Shown here in pieces: positions 11,690 to 24,526 of a DNA stretch of 64,000 nt. The notes under the pieces are model-generated. The model was not told the DNA's origin and made no database searches. It saw nothing but the letters and a program-made list of their open reading frames with translations. Source of the DNA: Saturnia japonica (lineage: Eukaryota; Arthropoda; Insecta; Lepidoptera; Saturniidae); the NCBI GenBank assembly GCA_033032175.1, contig CM065311.1, forward strand, positions 3,713,190 through 3,777,189, in the 5' to 3' direction. Within the stretch, counting starts at the first letter, position 1. Every line of letters starts with the position of its first letter. The translations under genes were made by a program, and so were the position numbers.

Positions 11690-12150
11690 TGGACAAGAAA
11701 TTAACTGTACAGACGGAATTACAGATTTATTCATATACATACTAAGTGACTGACTGACATATCAACGTTTAACCCAAACTTCTGCGGTTAGTATCATGAT
11801 TTTTTTTTTAATTTTTTCTCATTGACTATATATACTGTTAGCCTTAGGGGCCCTGAAGCCTCTGACGGCTTTTACAGCTTCACCGTGACTTGGGGGCGAG
11901 CGCTTAAGGCACTCAGCCGCTCGTGAAAATTTGCTTGCGGGTTACTTTTATACTGAAGGTGAGCACTAAAGAAGGATTTTTGGAAATTCATTACCCCTAG
12001 GTTGGTGAAAAAGGGAATAAAATTTTGAATGAAAATCCATCATTTCTGAAGTAGGATCTATGAAAATTGGGATTTTGTAATTCACTTACAACGGGACGTA
12101 AAAACGACAACTCAACTATGGCTGGAGCCAAAATGCGGGAAAAGCACTAG
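11690..12150 (+). mobile_element. Helitron-like family C element carrying a nested insertion
   Basis: The blocks are 'tgactgactgacatatcaac', 'aacccaaacttctgcggtta', (insertion 11800-11920), 'cgtgaaaatttgcttgcggg', 'gagcactaaagaagg', 'aaggatttttggaaattc', ending 'gcgggaaaagcactag'. CTAG at 12147-12150 is followed by T, as in a Helitron 3' end. The same order without interruption is seen in 26170-26433 and 6380-6575, which shows the 121-bp block is foreign. Confidence 0.7.
11800..11920 (-). mobile_element. Jockey-type LINE 3' end nested in family C
   Basis: On the minus strand it reads 'acggtgaagctgtaaaagcc', 'ggggcccctaaggctaac', 'agtatatatagtcaatgag', then an A-rich tail. It is the same 3' UTR as 45640-45865, 48000-48193 and 54405-54520. 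At 44877-45865 that UTR follows a recognisable Jockey-type RT C-terminus, which identifies the family. Flanks TCATGA (11794-11799) and TCGTGA (11921-11926) look like a target-site duplication with one change. Confidence 0.75.
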
Positions 12151-12464
12151 TTGTGAATACATGGGAAAGAGGTAAAGTTTATATATTTATTTGTAGGAGG
12201 TATTAGCCCCGCCCAAACTATTCAAACGATCTTTGAAATAGTAATATCTAGGGCCACCATTAATGTTTGTAAAACCGATTTGGTTTTTTTTTTTAATTTA
12301 TTTAGTGTATCTTTTTATCTAACTATGTTTTCTACAAAAAGTTGAGCTAACTGAGTTGTATGAAGATTTAATAATTATTGTCTTTGAAAATGACTGTCAC
12401 TGTATATTAATTAAATAATGTTTGTCTTCGAAAATCTGACAAACAACAAGACAATTTTTAACAA

Positions 12465-12680
12465 AAAAGAAAACAAACTTCAATAATTTTGAAGAGTTCT
12501 CTGCTGTATCTTCGACGTTGAAGGTCCAATGCCAATGAAATTACAATGGGACCACCATTGAGGTATTCAACAAAAAAAGAATCATCCAAATCGGTTCATA
12601 AACAAAGAAGCATACGGCCCTCCTGATAGTAAGCGGCTATCGACGGCTTGTAATACTCCAAAAAACTACTTATGTAAATA
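12465..12680 (+). repeat. Interspersed repeat family G, partial
   Basis: It contains 'ctgtatcttcgacgttgaag', 'ggtccaatgccaatgaaatt', 'caccattgaggtattc' and 'aaatcggttcataaac'. The same ordered blocks occur at 39597-39800 (-), 56805-57025 and 59780-60236. In those copies one end is 'aaccgacttcaaaaaaggag'-like. No protein is encoded. The class is unknown to me. Confidence 0.6.
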
Positions 12681-13076
12681 TATATAGATAAATGATCATA
12701 TAACACTGCATCAAGTATCGTGTCTCATTGGTCCATCTTTTAGTAGGAATCATGTCAATTATTCTTATAATTAGCGTCTTTCGTATAATCACGATTAACC
12801 AATGGTTGAAAGCTACAGAACGGGTTATACGTGATCATAGTTCATGCGGCCGCGCATAAATCACTCTAAATCTTTCGCCTCGTAACTGCGGCGTACGGTA
12901 ATCATTATGTGAAATGCATCGTTGCCATCTTAAATAATGATAAACGAACAAACTGCAAATCGGTATTTAAATACGTTTTTAATGTTTACGCACCGTTCGT
13001 GCGTTTCAATTGCGCAAACGTTGTACGCTTAGATATGAATCCTCCTTGACGAGTTTCATTTATTATAATATATTCA
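12681..13076. other. Unassigned DNA with a CpG-rich patch
   Basis: The patch at about 12845-12900 contains a GCGGCCGC octamer and several CpGs (ctcgtaactgcggcgtacgg), unlike the AT-rich surroundings. It has no open frame of note. It could be a regulatory patch or repeat debris; I see nothing decisive. Confidence 0.35.
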
Positions 13077-13290
13077 CTAGTTGCGCCCCACGGTCCACCC
13101 GTATTAAATTTATTCGAACAACTCTCCACCGCGCCGCCAAGACAACCGCGTCATCTTTCGTTCTCACTTCAGTTATAGCGTGAAGTTATATAACCTGTAA
13201 CTCTCTTCAATAAATAGGCTATAAAAAACAAAAATAATTTTTCAAATCTATTTGGTAGTTTCATATTTCTGCAGCTATAATTAAAGGAAT
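13077..13290 (-). mobile_element. Non-autonomous Helitron, family A, 5' end lost
   Basis: The minus-strand 3' end reads 'aatacgggtggaccgtgggg' then 'cgcaactag', with an ACGG/CCGT hairpin before the terminal CTAG (13077-13080). The base outside it gives T on the minus strand, as an A^T insertion requires. The body shares 'gagttgttcgaataaattta' and 'tttatagcc' with the copy at 8570. The 5' end fades near 13290. Confidence 0.7.
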
Positions 13291-15039
13291 AACTATGGAA
13301 CTTTGCCCCCGTTAGATCTCAGCTCTTTTATCGGTAACAACTACTACCCTGAATGTGGTTTCTACTAAACTTGCCCCTTTTTCACATGTTTTTGTTGGGA
13401 TAGATAGTACTTGATTATAATGATCCATATTGAACAATATTAGGCTCTCGAATTTAGAACGTCGTTCAGAATATACTTTTAATAACTTACAATTTATTTA
13501 TGGTTTATGTTTGTTTTTTCATAAATCGTTTTAAACTTAAAACTTTTTAAATATTTTATTGCTTTTGACCTGTTGACAATTTTACCTGATGTTCTGCGTA
13601 TCAAATAGAAAAAGTACGTACTTACCGTAGTGATATCGAGAAACACACGGAAAAGGTGCAGATGCATGAAGGCCTTAATGAATCTGAGAGAACTGGAAGA
13701 GGTTTGTTAGAATTTAGAAAGTGGTGATCCATTTTCGGCCATAGTGCCCTGGGACGTAAATGTGGTCGTGAAAAGTGTGACTGCGATGTGAAATGAGACC
13801 TAAGGTTTTCCTTGGGGACTACATTATGGAATTTTTCAAGATGTTCATTAATGTTCATGTGACTTTTCGGATGTTGCAAGCGTTCATGGGCATGGGCATA
13901 AAAATATAGACATAAAAGTGTGTGATTAATAGATTACACTATTTGCATATGACCTTATTAGCAAATGACGTGATTAAATATTTTAAGCATAATGCCAAAA
14001 CTATTAAAATAAATATATCGAATATCTATCTGGGCTTGTCCATAAATGGCTCAGACCACTACGCGTTATCACGGAAAATTGACCTTTTGATTTTCCGTAA
14101 ACATAAAATGATGTTACTTGAAAAATGGTTGATAATGATTTTACAACTAGTTCAATGATACATACTACCATAGATACTACTGCGTAAAAGTGATACAATG
14201 TTCTAAAAAGTTTATTACTAAGTACTGGGGTTCACTCGATTGATTTCTCATTTAGTATTCCACTCGTTAGTTAATTGTTAAGACAATAATTGTTTTTTTT
14301 TTTTTTAATTTAATCATCGTTACCTGTATTGTTATGAAAAATAACGTTCTTATTTAAAACTAACTTTTGTTAATTTATAATTCATTTGTATATTTTACCT
14401 CTCGAATATTCGGATTATCTCGCTTACTCAATTTAAATGACCTTCGCAGTATATCAAATCCTTTTATTAAACGAGGTTCTAACTCGATAGCATTAAAAAT
14501 ATGTTTATAACTGTTTTCAATGTATAAAATATCAAACCAGCTTGGTGTGATTTCAAATACTACTTTTAAAATAATAATTAATTATTTCAATAGAGATGTG
14601 TAAATCGAAAGAGTTTGTTCCAATAACAAATATTAAAGCTGATAAGATTCGTACAGATCAGTTTTCTTATCTTAAAATCATCTTTATAATACGCGAAAGT
14701 GGACTTAGAACAATAGGGTCATCTTCGGATCACGTTACCTGAATCATTGTTCTCCGCTCTTATTGAATTAAATGCTTTGTACTTATCTGCATTATGTTAT
14801 GAAACTTGATCGTGGGTTCCGCGACTGATTGATTTCCGAAATTATAATACTATAATAAGACATTTGATGAATCACATAAATGAATTAATAACTTTGTGCA
14901 ATATTTCACGTGAGTCTTTTTATATTTGTTAAAAACAATTTTATCTTTTACCGCTTCTGCAAAACTGCTGAATTGATCGTAAATTCTAAATAAATGCAAC
15001 ACTGTGTTCTCTTCTTTTTAAGCGCATGTAAACATAAGA
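13291..15039. other. AT-rich DNA, no gene recognised
   Basis: The minus-strand frame at 13622-13879 (85 codons) has slightly higher GC but no match I recognise and no convincing splice sites. The frames at 13922-14198 overlap each other on both strands and look random. No repeat boundary was found. Confidence 0.4.
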
Positions 15040-15356
15040 GTCGAAAGGCGGAATGTCGATTCCGTGTCCGCGGGTTCTAATCCCGCGGCATGTACCTACA
15101 AACGAATTTTTCGGAATTCACAATTTGCTAATACTATCGGCTGTCGGTGAAGGAAAATATCTTAGAAAACCTGAACTGTTGAGAAGTGCTCTTGTAGTAC
15201 CACCGTATATGGGTGAAGTGTAAAACTGTGAACTTCTCGGCGTTTACAAACGCCAATACGCCTAGGCGAGTGAAGTGATTAAGCCTATGTTTTCCCTCGG
15301 TAAGGGACCTTCGCCCAGCCGTGGGATACATTCTGGCTGCTATGATTATCATCTAT
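15040..15356 (+). mobile_element. tRNA-derived SINE
   Basis: The 5' part has 'gattccgtgtccgcgggttc' and 'taatcccgcggcatgtacc', a tRNA-like B box with flanking stem (CCGCGGGTT..AATCCCGCGG). It is followed by the familiar lepidopteran SINE body 'cggctgtcggtgaaggaaaa' and 'gaaaacctgaactg', and the ending 'gcccagccgtgggatac' plus a short 'tgctatgattatcatc' remnant of the (GAT)n tail. RNA polymerase III would start such an element; movement depends on a LINE. The 72-codon minus-strand frame at 15134-15352 is a shadow of it. Confidence 0.85.
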
Positions 15357-18289
15357 CAAAAAATATAAAAGTCAACTCTCACATCCTACTTTTATGTGTG
15401 AAAGTTTTACAAATTATTCAGAGGTTTTATATGTGGATCTAGTTATGGTTTTCTATTAGGTTCTTGCATAAGTTTCCTTTTATATAAATAACTAAAAACG
15501 ACAATAATAAAAGGCACAATAACTATATTACATGCACAAGTGCACAACTAATCCACAATAGCTAATGGCGGCGCCTATTGTAAGTGATGTTAACGTTAAT
15601 AAATTTCGTAAGTGTTACGTTTACATCAAGCTTCGATGTGTCCATTCAGCGCTTCACTTTCGGTCATAAGTCATAATCACTAAGTAGAACGCATTTACGA
15701 GAGAATATTGACAAACAGTGCAATTAATGGTTTCATCGTAGACAGGGAGCGTCTCGAATCGATTGTCACCGGATCTATTAAAAACGTTTCGGATTCCATT
15801 ATGATTTGTAATTTATTATGTTTTTATTTACAAATTACTTTATAACGTTGATGTAACCAGTTTTGGTTACAGTTTAGATTCTTTAACCCCATTACGTTGA
15901 CACTTAAGTATCAGTTATTGTTATTTGAAAGTATTTTTTCCACTTGTTCTGATATGATATTATTCTTTACTGCTAAGCATACCGCTAAATCAAATTCATA
16001 AATATATTGCAAAAGTGAATTTTTGCACTAGCCTATTCAGTAAAGTAGGCAGACGTAATTTCTATTGCGCTATAGATCATTGTAATAGTAGTATAATTTA
16101 TATTAAGAAGAGCAGTGCAAAAGAAATAAAATAGAATGAACAGTGCTTTTGATAGAACTTGTAAAAATCTACAATTCAGCCATCTCAATCCGCTTTTGCA
16201 CCTAGATCTTTTTCCGGACACTTGCGTTGAAAATTATCGAAACGTGTTGTGCCAATTATTTTAAAGCCCTCGTATAATTTTTTTTTCAAATATCTACAAC
16301 ACTTACGTTGAAAATTATCGAAACGTGTTGTGCCAATTATTTTAAACCCCTCGTATTATTTTTTTTCAAATATCTACAATGTACAAACTTTACAGATATT
16401 ATTTCTAAAGAGGTACAACATTGAAATTCACACACGTGATGTTGTGTGTATTATATTAGATTGTTGATTATTTTTGTTCATATAAACTGTATTTAAGTAC
16501 GTAACCTAAATATTTCCAGCCACCTTTGCCTTCTAAACTTTGTAATTACAAAATATGAATTGTAATATCTAAACCGGCAACGCCCTTGTGTATGTTCACT
16601 ATGTACGTGAATGCCGTGACATTTTTGATGGAACAAGAATAGGCAACTGGTTAAATTTAACTTTATATGTGCTTTTTGCATTTTAGCTCCATTTTGAAGA
16701 GACTTCTCATTGATGAACATATCTAAAGATCACTAACTCAGTTCTCGGTAGGAACTTACTTTTGTATTTACCTTAGTCAGATTTTAACTTCACGAATAGA
16801 TTTTTGAACACATATTTAATATATTTACTTGAGACAGACTATTTACCAATATGCCGTGATGCAATGAGCGCACACGATAGATTTTGACGATACATACCTA
16901 TTAGATAATTTATTCCGTATGAAAAAATCCACTAACTACCACATACCAACATACATACATACTACTCTACACTGTCATGTTAGACAGAAATACAGTAAAA
17001 AAAATTAACGGAAATAAAATGAAAACATATAGACATACCAAAGTTCTTGATTATTAAATACATTCTTGAAAAAGTAATTAAAGTCAGTCCTGTTTTGGAG
17101 TAGTAAACAAGAGAATATTAAATTATGATTTCATCAATTTAACACAGGATTAATCATTCCGAGTTGTATTTGTCTCTCTCGCGCTTTACTCGGTTGTATT
17201 CTTCAAATATCTTTCCGACCGCGTTTCCTCATAATGTAGTTTTGTGGTTTTCATTGCCACTAACATGTACAATCCAGGTCATAAAAGGTGTTCGCTGAAT
17301 TGAAGTTAATTCCTCGAAATCAAGACAAAATAAGACAGAATAGGATAAGGAAGACAAAAATAAAAATTCTCATCTTTACCAGTAGGTAGGTACTTACTGT
17401 CTTGGACGAAAATTATATAATTCATATCTAGTTCTAAGAAACTAATAAAAATGAAATATTTATACATGTTTTAAAGTGTAATTTAATGTTTGCGTGTGGA
17501 ATAACTGCTATTACGTGCATTATTATATGGTCGTTTTTCAAAATTGTACGTGTATATTATCAGTATGGTGCCTAGAGGTCTACTTATGTCAGTCATATAA
17601 TTTGAGTAGGATAATTTATTTAAACGAGATAAAAGTGACCATTCGTCGTGTATTGCTACATTATAACTATCTTAAATACCTTCCAATAACTAAGCTGTTA
17701 AATATCGAACATTATCTCTACGATCAAAGTTAAATATGTTCTATTTTCAATGAAACAAAACCCTGTTTAATGGAAAACTACAGCGATGAAGATAATGATA
17801 ATATAATGAAATATTCTTATCAGTTAGCACATTGTTAGCACGAGGCTACTGCGTGAATTAATCAAAGATTATTGTTGTAATTTTTTCCGGTTTACGTAGG
17901 ATTCTTTGAAATATTCTCATAGCTAACGGGCCAGAAAGTGTTAAGACCGCATCACGAAGTGGATGTAGCTTAGTTTTAGTTCGTTTTTTAGCCTCAGACC
18001 TTTTGGAGATGAGACAGTTACGTTTATTACTGTACAGTATGTTTGTATGTATGTTTTAACATATCACGTTAAATTCTAACCTCCTACAGGGTGTTAAGTC
18101 TTTTAGGCCAGTAATAATCACATTTGATGAATAAACCTATCAGATTATATCACACGAAAAGTATTTTTTTTGTGATATGGGAAAAGTACATTTCATTGCA
18201 TACTTTTAGTCAGACTTATCGGTCATTAATCAATGAATTTCTGGAAAAATAATAGGTACGTGATTTGTTTTTGCGCAGTTAATTTAACA
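15357..18289. other. Mostly unique AT-rich DNA
   Basis: Apart from the tandem duplication at 16221-16381 I see no bounded repeat. The frames at 16033-16221, 16493-16720 and 17494-17733 use AT-rich codons and lack coherent motifs or exon borders. Confidence 0.45.
16221..16381. repeat. Two-copy tandem duplication, 81-bp unit
   Basis: Copy 1 starts CTTGCGTTGAAAATTATCGA at 16221. Copy 2 starts CTTACGTTGAAAATTATCGA at 16302. The units share 'aacgtgttgtgccaattatt', a poly-T run and 'caaatatctacaa'. They differ at only a few bases and in the poly-T length, so the duplication is recent or homogenised. No coding function is visible. Confidence 0.9.
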
Positions 18290-18803
18290 CTAGCTATGCC
18301 CTTTGGCTTCGCTCACGTGGACTACAGAATGCCCGCGCGAATCTTGCTCCCCCGCTCTCGGCTATTGTAAAGACAAAACTGCTTATTGTGGATGTTCTTA
18401 GAAGATAGATATATACTCTCCCAGACTGGTTTGTAGGTCTTTTCAATGACTACAATTATGTTCTACATTAATTTTCTATATCTCTTATGGTTTACTCAGC
18501 ATAAGCCATTTAAGCGCTCGAATTGATTCAGCATGACCAGTTTTTTTATTTGTGCGGAACCATAATTCTTTTTCTAAAATAAAAGTAGCCTAATTTACTC
18601 CCTACATCATCAGCTATCTATCAGTGAAAATTCCGTCAAAATCGGTCCAACCGTTTCGGAGATGATCCGGAACAAACAGACAGACAAAAATTTCAAAAAT
18701 GGGCTTTTTGTTATAGGTATCGTATATACTTTCATATACTTTTATTAAAAAACTGTTATTTTGACTTTACAAACAGACACTTCAATTTTATTAATTGCAT
18801 AGA
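18290..18803 (-). mobile_element. Non-autonomous Helitron, family D1
   Basis: On the minus strand it begins TCTATGCAATTAATAAAATT and ends 'acgtgagcgaagccaaaggg' then 'catagctag'. The CTAG is at 18290-18293. The flanks are A at 18289 and T at 18804, which is the A^T target on either strand. The interior carries 'ggttggaccgattttgacgg' and 'ataagccatttaagcgctcg' (the latter as read on plus). It shares ends and interior with 19266-19800, 41385-41855 and 59024-59481. No coding sequence is present. Confidence 0.85.
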
Positions 18804-19265
18804 TGACAATATTCCTCAGAAATTCACTAATAAAATTTACAAGTCCCAACAGTAGTACGTTTATGGATTGGTTTTTTGATTTTATTTATTTATTTTTGTA
18901 TTTGTTCAAATAAGTAAAGTAAACTATGTAAGAACTTTCTTTTGTAATTTTCTGTAGAGAAAATAATTATGTGTAATTTATTATTGTTTCAAAATGGAAA
19001 TTCAATAAGTAATGTTTGATTAGTCCATCAGAAATGTAATTAAATTATTGATATATATCAATAAATATTAAATTAAATATAAGCATTTCAGATCAACGTT
19101 TCACATAATGCGCTGCGACTATCGTGTAAGTAGTCCCCGAGAAACCTTTTCAAAAGGCCGATTGCGAAGTCGATCCATCTTATGCATATATTCCAATGGA
19201 CGAAACTTGAGATCCATAAATTAATTTAAAAGTATAATAAAGGTATATGAGTCTTTTATTTATAG
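18804..19265. other. Spacer between two Helitron copies
   Basis: AT-rich sequence with no gene. The two neighbouring family D1 Helitrons (18290 and 19266) lie in the same orientation either side of it, but the spacer is not itself a recognisable repeat. Confidence 0.45.
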
Positions 19266-19800
19266 CTAGCTGTGCCCGTGGCTTCGCTCACGTGGAGGAC
19301 AGAATGCCCGCGCGAATCTTGCTCCCCCGCTCCCGGCTATTTTAAAGACAAAAATTCTTATTGTGGGTGTTTCTTAGAAGATAGATATATACTCTCCTGG
19401 ACTTTTTTGTAGGTCTTTTTAATACCTATAATTATGTACTAAATTAATTTACTATATCTCTTATGGTTTACTCAGCACAAGCCATTTAAGCGCCCGAATT
19501 GATTAACAATTACCAGTATTTTTTTTTGTGCGGAACCCTAATTCATTTCTAAAATAAAAGTAGCCTAAGTTACTCCCTATCATAAGCTATCTATCACTGA
19601 AAGTTCTGTCAAAATCGGTTCAACCGTTTCGGAGATTACCCGGAACAAACAGATAGACAGACAGACAGACAGAAAGACAGACAAAAATTTTAAAAATGGG
19701 TTCTTTGTAATAGGTATCGTATATACTTTCATATGCATTTAGTAAAAAACTGTTGTTTTGACATTACAAACAGACACTTCAATTTTATTAATTGTATAGA
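19266..19800 (-). mobile_element. Non-autonomous Helitron, family D1
   Basis: This second copy of the family at 18290 ends CTAG at 19266-19269 with 'ctagctgtgcccgtggcttc' on plus, and starts (minus strand) TCTATACAATTAATAAAATT at 19800. The right flank is T. The left flank is G rather than A, so the host base has mutated or the end has slipped. It has a longer GACA microsatellite (gatagacagacagacagaca) than its sister at 18690, the usual way these copies differ. Confidence 0.85.
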
Positions 19801-22711
19801 TATTTAATAAATCCTCCTAACTGTATAAATAATACCCAAAGTGTTATACTGTATACATTATTATTACAATTTTAATTATTGTCTTTCTCAAACTATAGCT
19901 TAAGGAAAATTTATAAATAAAACTGGAGAGTTTGAAAATATGTCATCTTTTTTATAGTTGCATGCAACTATTATATAAAAATGTGATAGTGTAGCAAATG
20001 AATATTTGATTGACATGGGCGTTACTTTGCGGAAATCCATCGTAATTAATTTAAAATCCGAATTTTTTTTTGCTACTCCAGCCTGAAAAGAGATTAACGC
20101 ATCCGCACCTCTTCGACTGCATTTCTATAATCGTTTTAGTTCTAAAGTTTTGTCTTTTTGATTACCTTCTTTTCCACGTTAGTTTCTGATTTAACAATTT
20201 CATATTCAGAAAATTGAAACAAATGTTAATCTGTTTTCAGGCGGAAGTAGCAAAGAAAATTCTGATAAATTAATTCTCAAAAAGGAAGGAAACTCCCCGG
20301 AAGACGGTTTCCAAGTACGGGAAAGATAAAATGTTGCAAAATTTTTAAGTTTACCGTAAAATTGTGGCTCCGAAGCTCAAAAGCATGTGATTAGTAAATA
20401 TTATGATTATTATTGACTATATTTAATTACACATTTAACAACATTATTTATAGATGTTATTTTGTAAATACAGTCAAGGTCGAGTTACATTCGTGCTGTT
20501 TACATTACAGAGCTAAAATACATGTAGTTGAAAGTTAGGATATCCAGTTATTGTTTTATCATTCATTATAATTAGAAAAAGAGATCTAACTCCCAAACGA
20601 CGTATCAAGGTAAATGACCATTTACTAATTTTAATGAAGTAATTGCCATGTTCATTATATAAATATTTTAACTTTATTAATCGTATACAATTGTGATTAA
20701 TTTCGTAGTTAACAAAAATTTGAGTGCTTTTCGCGCAAATCTCTGATAACCTTTTAAAAATATTTCAATGTAATAGGTATTTATATTTTTGGCAGTTATT
20801 TGTATAACCTCCATAATTTGTATAATTTTTATTACTTGTAAATCTCTATATTAATTTGACCAATCGTGGAGAAAATCGAGTTTTCGCCCAAGTCAGTCAA
20901 TATTGCGTATTTATAATAACCTATTGTTGATGAATTGTTTAGTATTGAATATATTTAGTTATAAATATTATAATAAAAAACCCACAATCAGAAATGTTAC
21001 TTTTAAACGTCCCTTCCTTTTGGTGTAAGATTTAAGTAAATTGCTCTAATTGTTTTAGAGAAGTTAAATGTACAGTTTAGGACTTCGCAAATTATTTTTT
21101 ATATAAAATATGAATTAACGTATTCCAGTTTTACTTATCGAAATTGTCAAGAAAATATTGTTTTTTTCATTTGGTGTAATTTTCATGAGAATAGAATCAG
21201 TAATCGCTTCATCAATCGTATTTAAAATACGCTAAAAAGCTAGTTTTAATTATGTTAAGGTAACGTAAGTTAGTAAGTAAGTTAAGGTAAAAATAAACGT
21301 CTGTAAATATAATGTAAATGTAACTTGTAAGTTTCTAAAGTTGCACAATTTTTGCTGGTTAGGTGACACAATAACCAGATTATGGTCAAAAATAGCTTGC
21401 TTAAACTCAGAAAGATATATATATTTGTAACATCTTTATTGTCTTGTAGTATATATGTTATATATTTATACTTACAAGTTTCTCGCCGTCAGTACAATAT
21501 GATGAAGGTCTAATATACATCCTATAAAGTAGTCATCTAGATTATGAACACTGTGACCTCATTTCTCACCTTAGTTTACTTAGTTTTTGTCACATTTTTC
21601 TAATATTAAATACCAAATTAGTGACAATACACTTGCGGTCAGTAACAATTTTATGGCTTCATTGTCTATCGAAATGTCAAAACGTAAAATAAATAAGTAA
21701 ATTCACACATTAGTGGTTGCCCATGACCGCAGACAGTGGGCCGTTTCGCAATGCAAACGGCACGAGCGATGGCGATATTCACTGGCCTCTGGGCATGCAT
21801 CTCGATGGGCAAAGGTTCAAACTTTCCCACGGCTACTCCCTAAATTCGACTTACTGAAGAAGAAATTGTACCTACCTGAATGACATACTTGCAGTATTTT
21901 AGTTTGGTTGTGTAGCACCTTGGTCGTTTATGAGTTGTAACTTATTGTAACAATTCAAAACTTAAACCAGATGGACGATTTTACATTTTGGAACAATTTC
22001 GGGAAATAGTAATTTTATAAAATGTGTATTAATCTAGAAAACTTTACATAATATATACGATCATAAAAGAATCATAACTGTCAAACACATAAAGACTCTT
22101 TCAGAAGGACATTTTTTGCATTACACGATCCTTAAATAGTGCGTTATAATTTTTACAGTATCTGCCTTAAAAGTATCATAATATGTAGTATGACCGTATA
22201 AAATTATTTTACAAAGTACGGTGACAAACAAAAAGATTAAAACAACTTGTTAATAAATTTTAAACAGAATATAATATGTACCTAATATTAATACGTGTAT
22301 TCAGATAAATATGTATTAAATTAGTTCATGAGTGTAAAAGTTTCAGTTGATACTTTAACATTTTTATTAGTAGAGACTATTTATTACCTCTCCTCATCTC
22401 GGAATGAAAATTAAAATTTAGTAATAATGACCAAGAGTATCCTACGTCCTACTCCACGACCTGATTGACTTCTATGCTGATTTTATTAAAATCCATCCAG
22501 TCGCCCGAGCGTGATTGAAGAACAATCATCCAAACAAACACACATTCACATTTATCACAAATAAGTGTGATTTCATTTTGATATTGCAAAAAATACATTA
22601 CATATTTAGTACAAAGTAGGTAAATGCATTTTTGTTTTCGTTTAATAACTCTGCTCCCTTGGATAGTATATATATGTATACCATGTACCGTGTAATTGTA
22701 TAAGGAGTTGT
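19801..22711. other. AT-rich DNA with one GC-rich patch
   Basis: I see no supported gene. The patch at about 21715-21830 ('atgaccgcagacagtgggcc', 'cacgagcgatggcgatattc') is open for about 45 codons on the plus strand and also open on the minus strand. Its base composition differs from its surroundings, so it may be an old LINE piece. No clear splice sites support an exon. Confidence 0.4.
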
Positions 22712-24010
22712 AGGATGCAATTAGTGTGTTCTGTGATCTTTTAAAGGCCTTCGACTACGTTGACCACACTACGTTTATACTTAAACTGAAACACTATGGT
22801 GTGTGAAACTTCTCTCGACCTGCTAATATCTTATATAACAGAACGCTGTCAGAAAAAAAGTGTAAATGGAGCAACCTCTTCCGGATCATTGGTTAGAATC
22901 GGCGTCTCTCAGGGCTCGATTTTGGGACCATTTTAGTTTCTCGTATATAAACGATTTACCGTTGGTAGTTGAAAACTGTGCTGGCATGGTTCTTTTTGCA
23001 GAAGACACTACACTTATATTCAAAGTAAAAAGAATAGATTTGGAGCTTAGGCAATTAAACAATACCTTATTTAAAATGTTGAATGGTTTGCTTTAAATAA
23101 TTTACTGCCAAATGCAAACATAACTAAATGTATGAGATTTGACTTGTCCAATGTTCAGCGAGTTGATAATAGCATCAATATAGAAAGGAATTTAGTGGTC
23201 TTATTAGTTGATAGTACTCTTCTTGGGTATTACACTGGATTAAAAATTACAGTGGGGTCCGCATATTAAAACTTTGGCGGGAAGATTAAGTTCTACTGCA
23301 TTCGCGGTACGTAAGATTCACCAGTTAACAGATATTGCCACTACCAGGCAAGTCTACTTCGCTTACTTCCACAGGTTAATGTTTTACGGTATTTTGCTCT
23401 GGCGTTCAACAGCTGAGGTAGATACCATATTTATATTACAAAAGCGGGCAGTTCGAGCAATTTACAATATGAGACCCCGCGAATCACTAAAGAACAAGTT
23501 CCAGGAATTTAGTATTTTAACTTTGCCCTCCCAATACATCTTTGATAACATAATGTATGTCCGTAAAAACTTAGTCAAACTAGATTTTGTCAAAGATCAT
23601 CAGAATGTTAATACCAGAAATAGAGATAAATTATTCGTACCGTGCTTTAGACTCAGTAACACTAATAAAAGTTTTTTAGGTAATAGTGTTAGGTTCTACT
23701 GATTTGCCAGACAAGTTTAAGGACCATGTCAAGCGGGTTTTACTGTCAAAAGGTTATTACAGGGTGGATCATTATGTGAATGATAGTGATGTCTGGAAGT
23801 GAATTCCTCTCTGTGCATCCACAAAATTATTATTATTGTACCTGTTTTATTAACACTGGTACCATTGAAAAAAAAGATAAACCCGACCGAGTTTCTTACC
23901 TGTTCTTCTTGATGTCTGGGATATATTCCGACCCGGCAGTAGTGTTTTGACGTTAATAAGTGCCTTCTTAAGGCCTAAATTGAATAAAAATTCTTTTGAT
24001 TTTAATTTGT
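22712..24010 (+). pseudogene. 5'-truncated LINE (Jockey/CR1 group) with RT fragments
   Basis: Reading fragments in order are: SVFCDLLKAFDYVDHTT (about 22723), GVSQGSI with SYINDLPLVVENCAG, VLFAEDTTLIFKVKR (about 22984-23035), then from about 23274 AGRLSSTAFAVRKIHQLTD, YFAYFHRLMFYGILLW, LQKRAVRAIYNMRPRES, NTRNRDKLFVPCFRLS and finally LPDKFKDHVKRVLLSKGYY. These are the RT fingers, the G.PQGS block, the palm and the thumb/C-terminus of non-LTR reverse transcriptases common in Lepidoptera. The catalytic F-A-D-D box reads F-A-E-D, and several stops and frameshifts break the frame, so no enzyme is made. The 3' end is AATAAAAATTCTTTTGATTT, a typical LINE tail. N-terminal endonuclease and ORF1 are absent, as expected for 5' truncation on insertion. 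Confidence 0.9.
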
Positions 24011-24419
24011 GCCAATTTTGACGTACATTTATGTGAACTTGAGAGCCGAAGGGTTAATAAACAAAAACGATTAATTAACAACAACATTAATCACAACAAT
24101 CGATCCATTAACAACATTAATTTACCGTGACAGTTTTATACTGTACATCATACTAAAGCATTTTGATTATCTTGTTGGACTGCATAATATAAGTTACTAT
24201 CAATTAGTGCAATGAAGTCATTTGCCAAACTAGAATAAAAATTTTTTACTGTATGTGTATAACTAATAGTGGTGAATTCTTCTAATTGTGCAAAAATCCA
24301 AATAGTGATGTGCTTTTTATTTATATTTTAATTATCCTTTTTGAAATTATTCACTCTACACTACCAAAACAAGTTTACATATAGTAAGTAATAAGTATAG
24401 TTATGACGGTGAAATAAAT

Positions 24420-24480
24420 TACGGCTATAAGTGATACGCGACCCGCCCCAGCTTCGCACGGGTACAATTTACAAAGTGGT
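24420..24480. repeat. Helitron-like end fragment
   Basis: It contains 'acgcgacccgccccagcttc' followed by 'gcacgggtacaattt', a well-known lepidopteran repeat terminus by resemblance. The rest of the element is missing or unrecognisable. Confidence 0.45.
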
Positions 24481-24526
24481 ATATTTTATGTTTAAAAAAT
24501 CATGATTTAGAGTTTATCGCTTTAAT

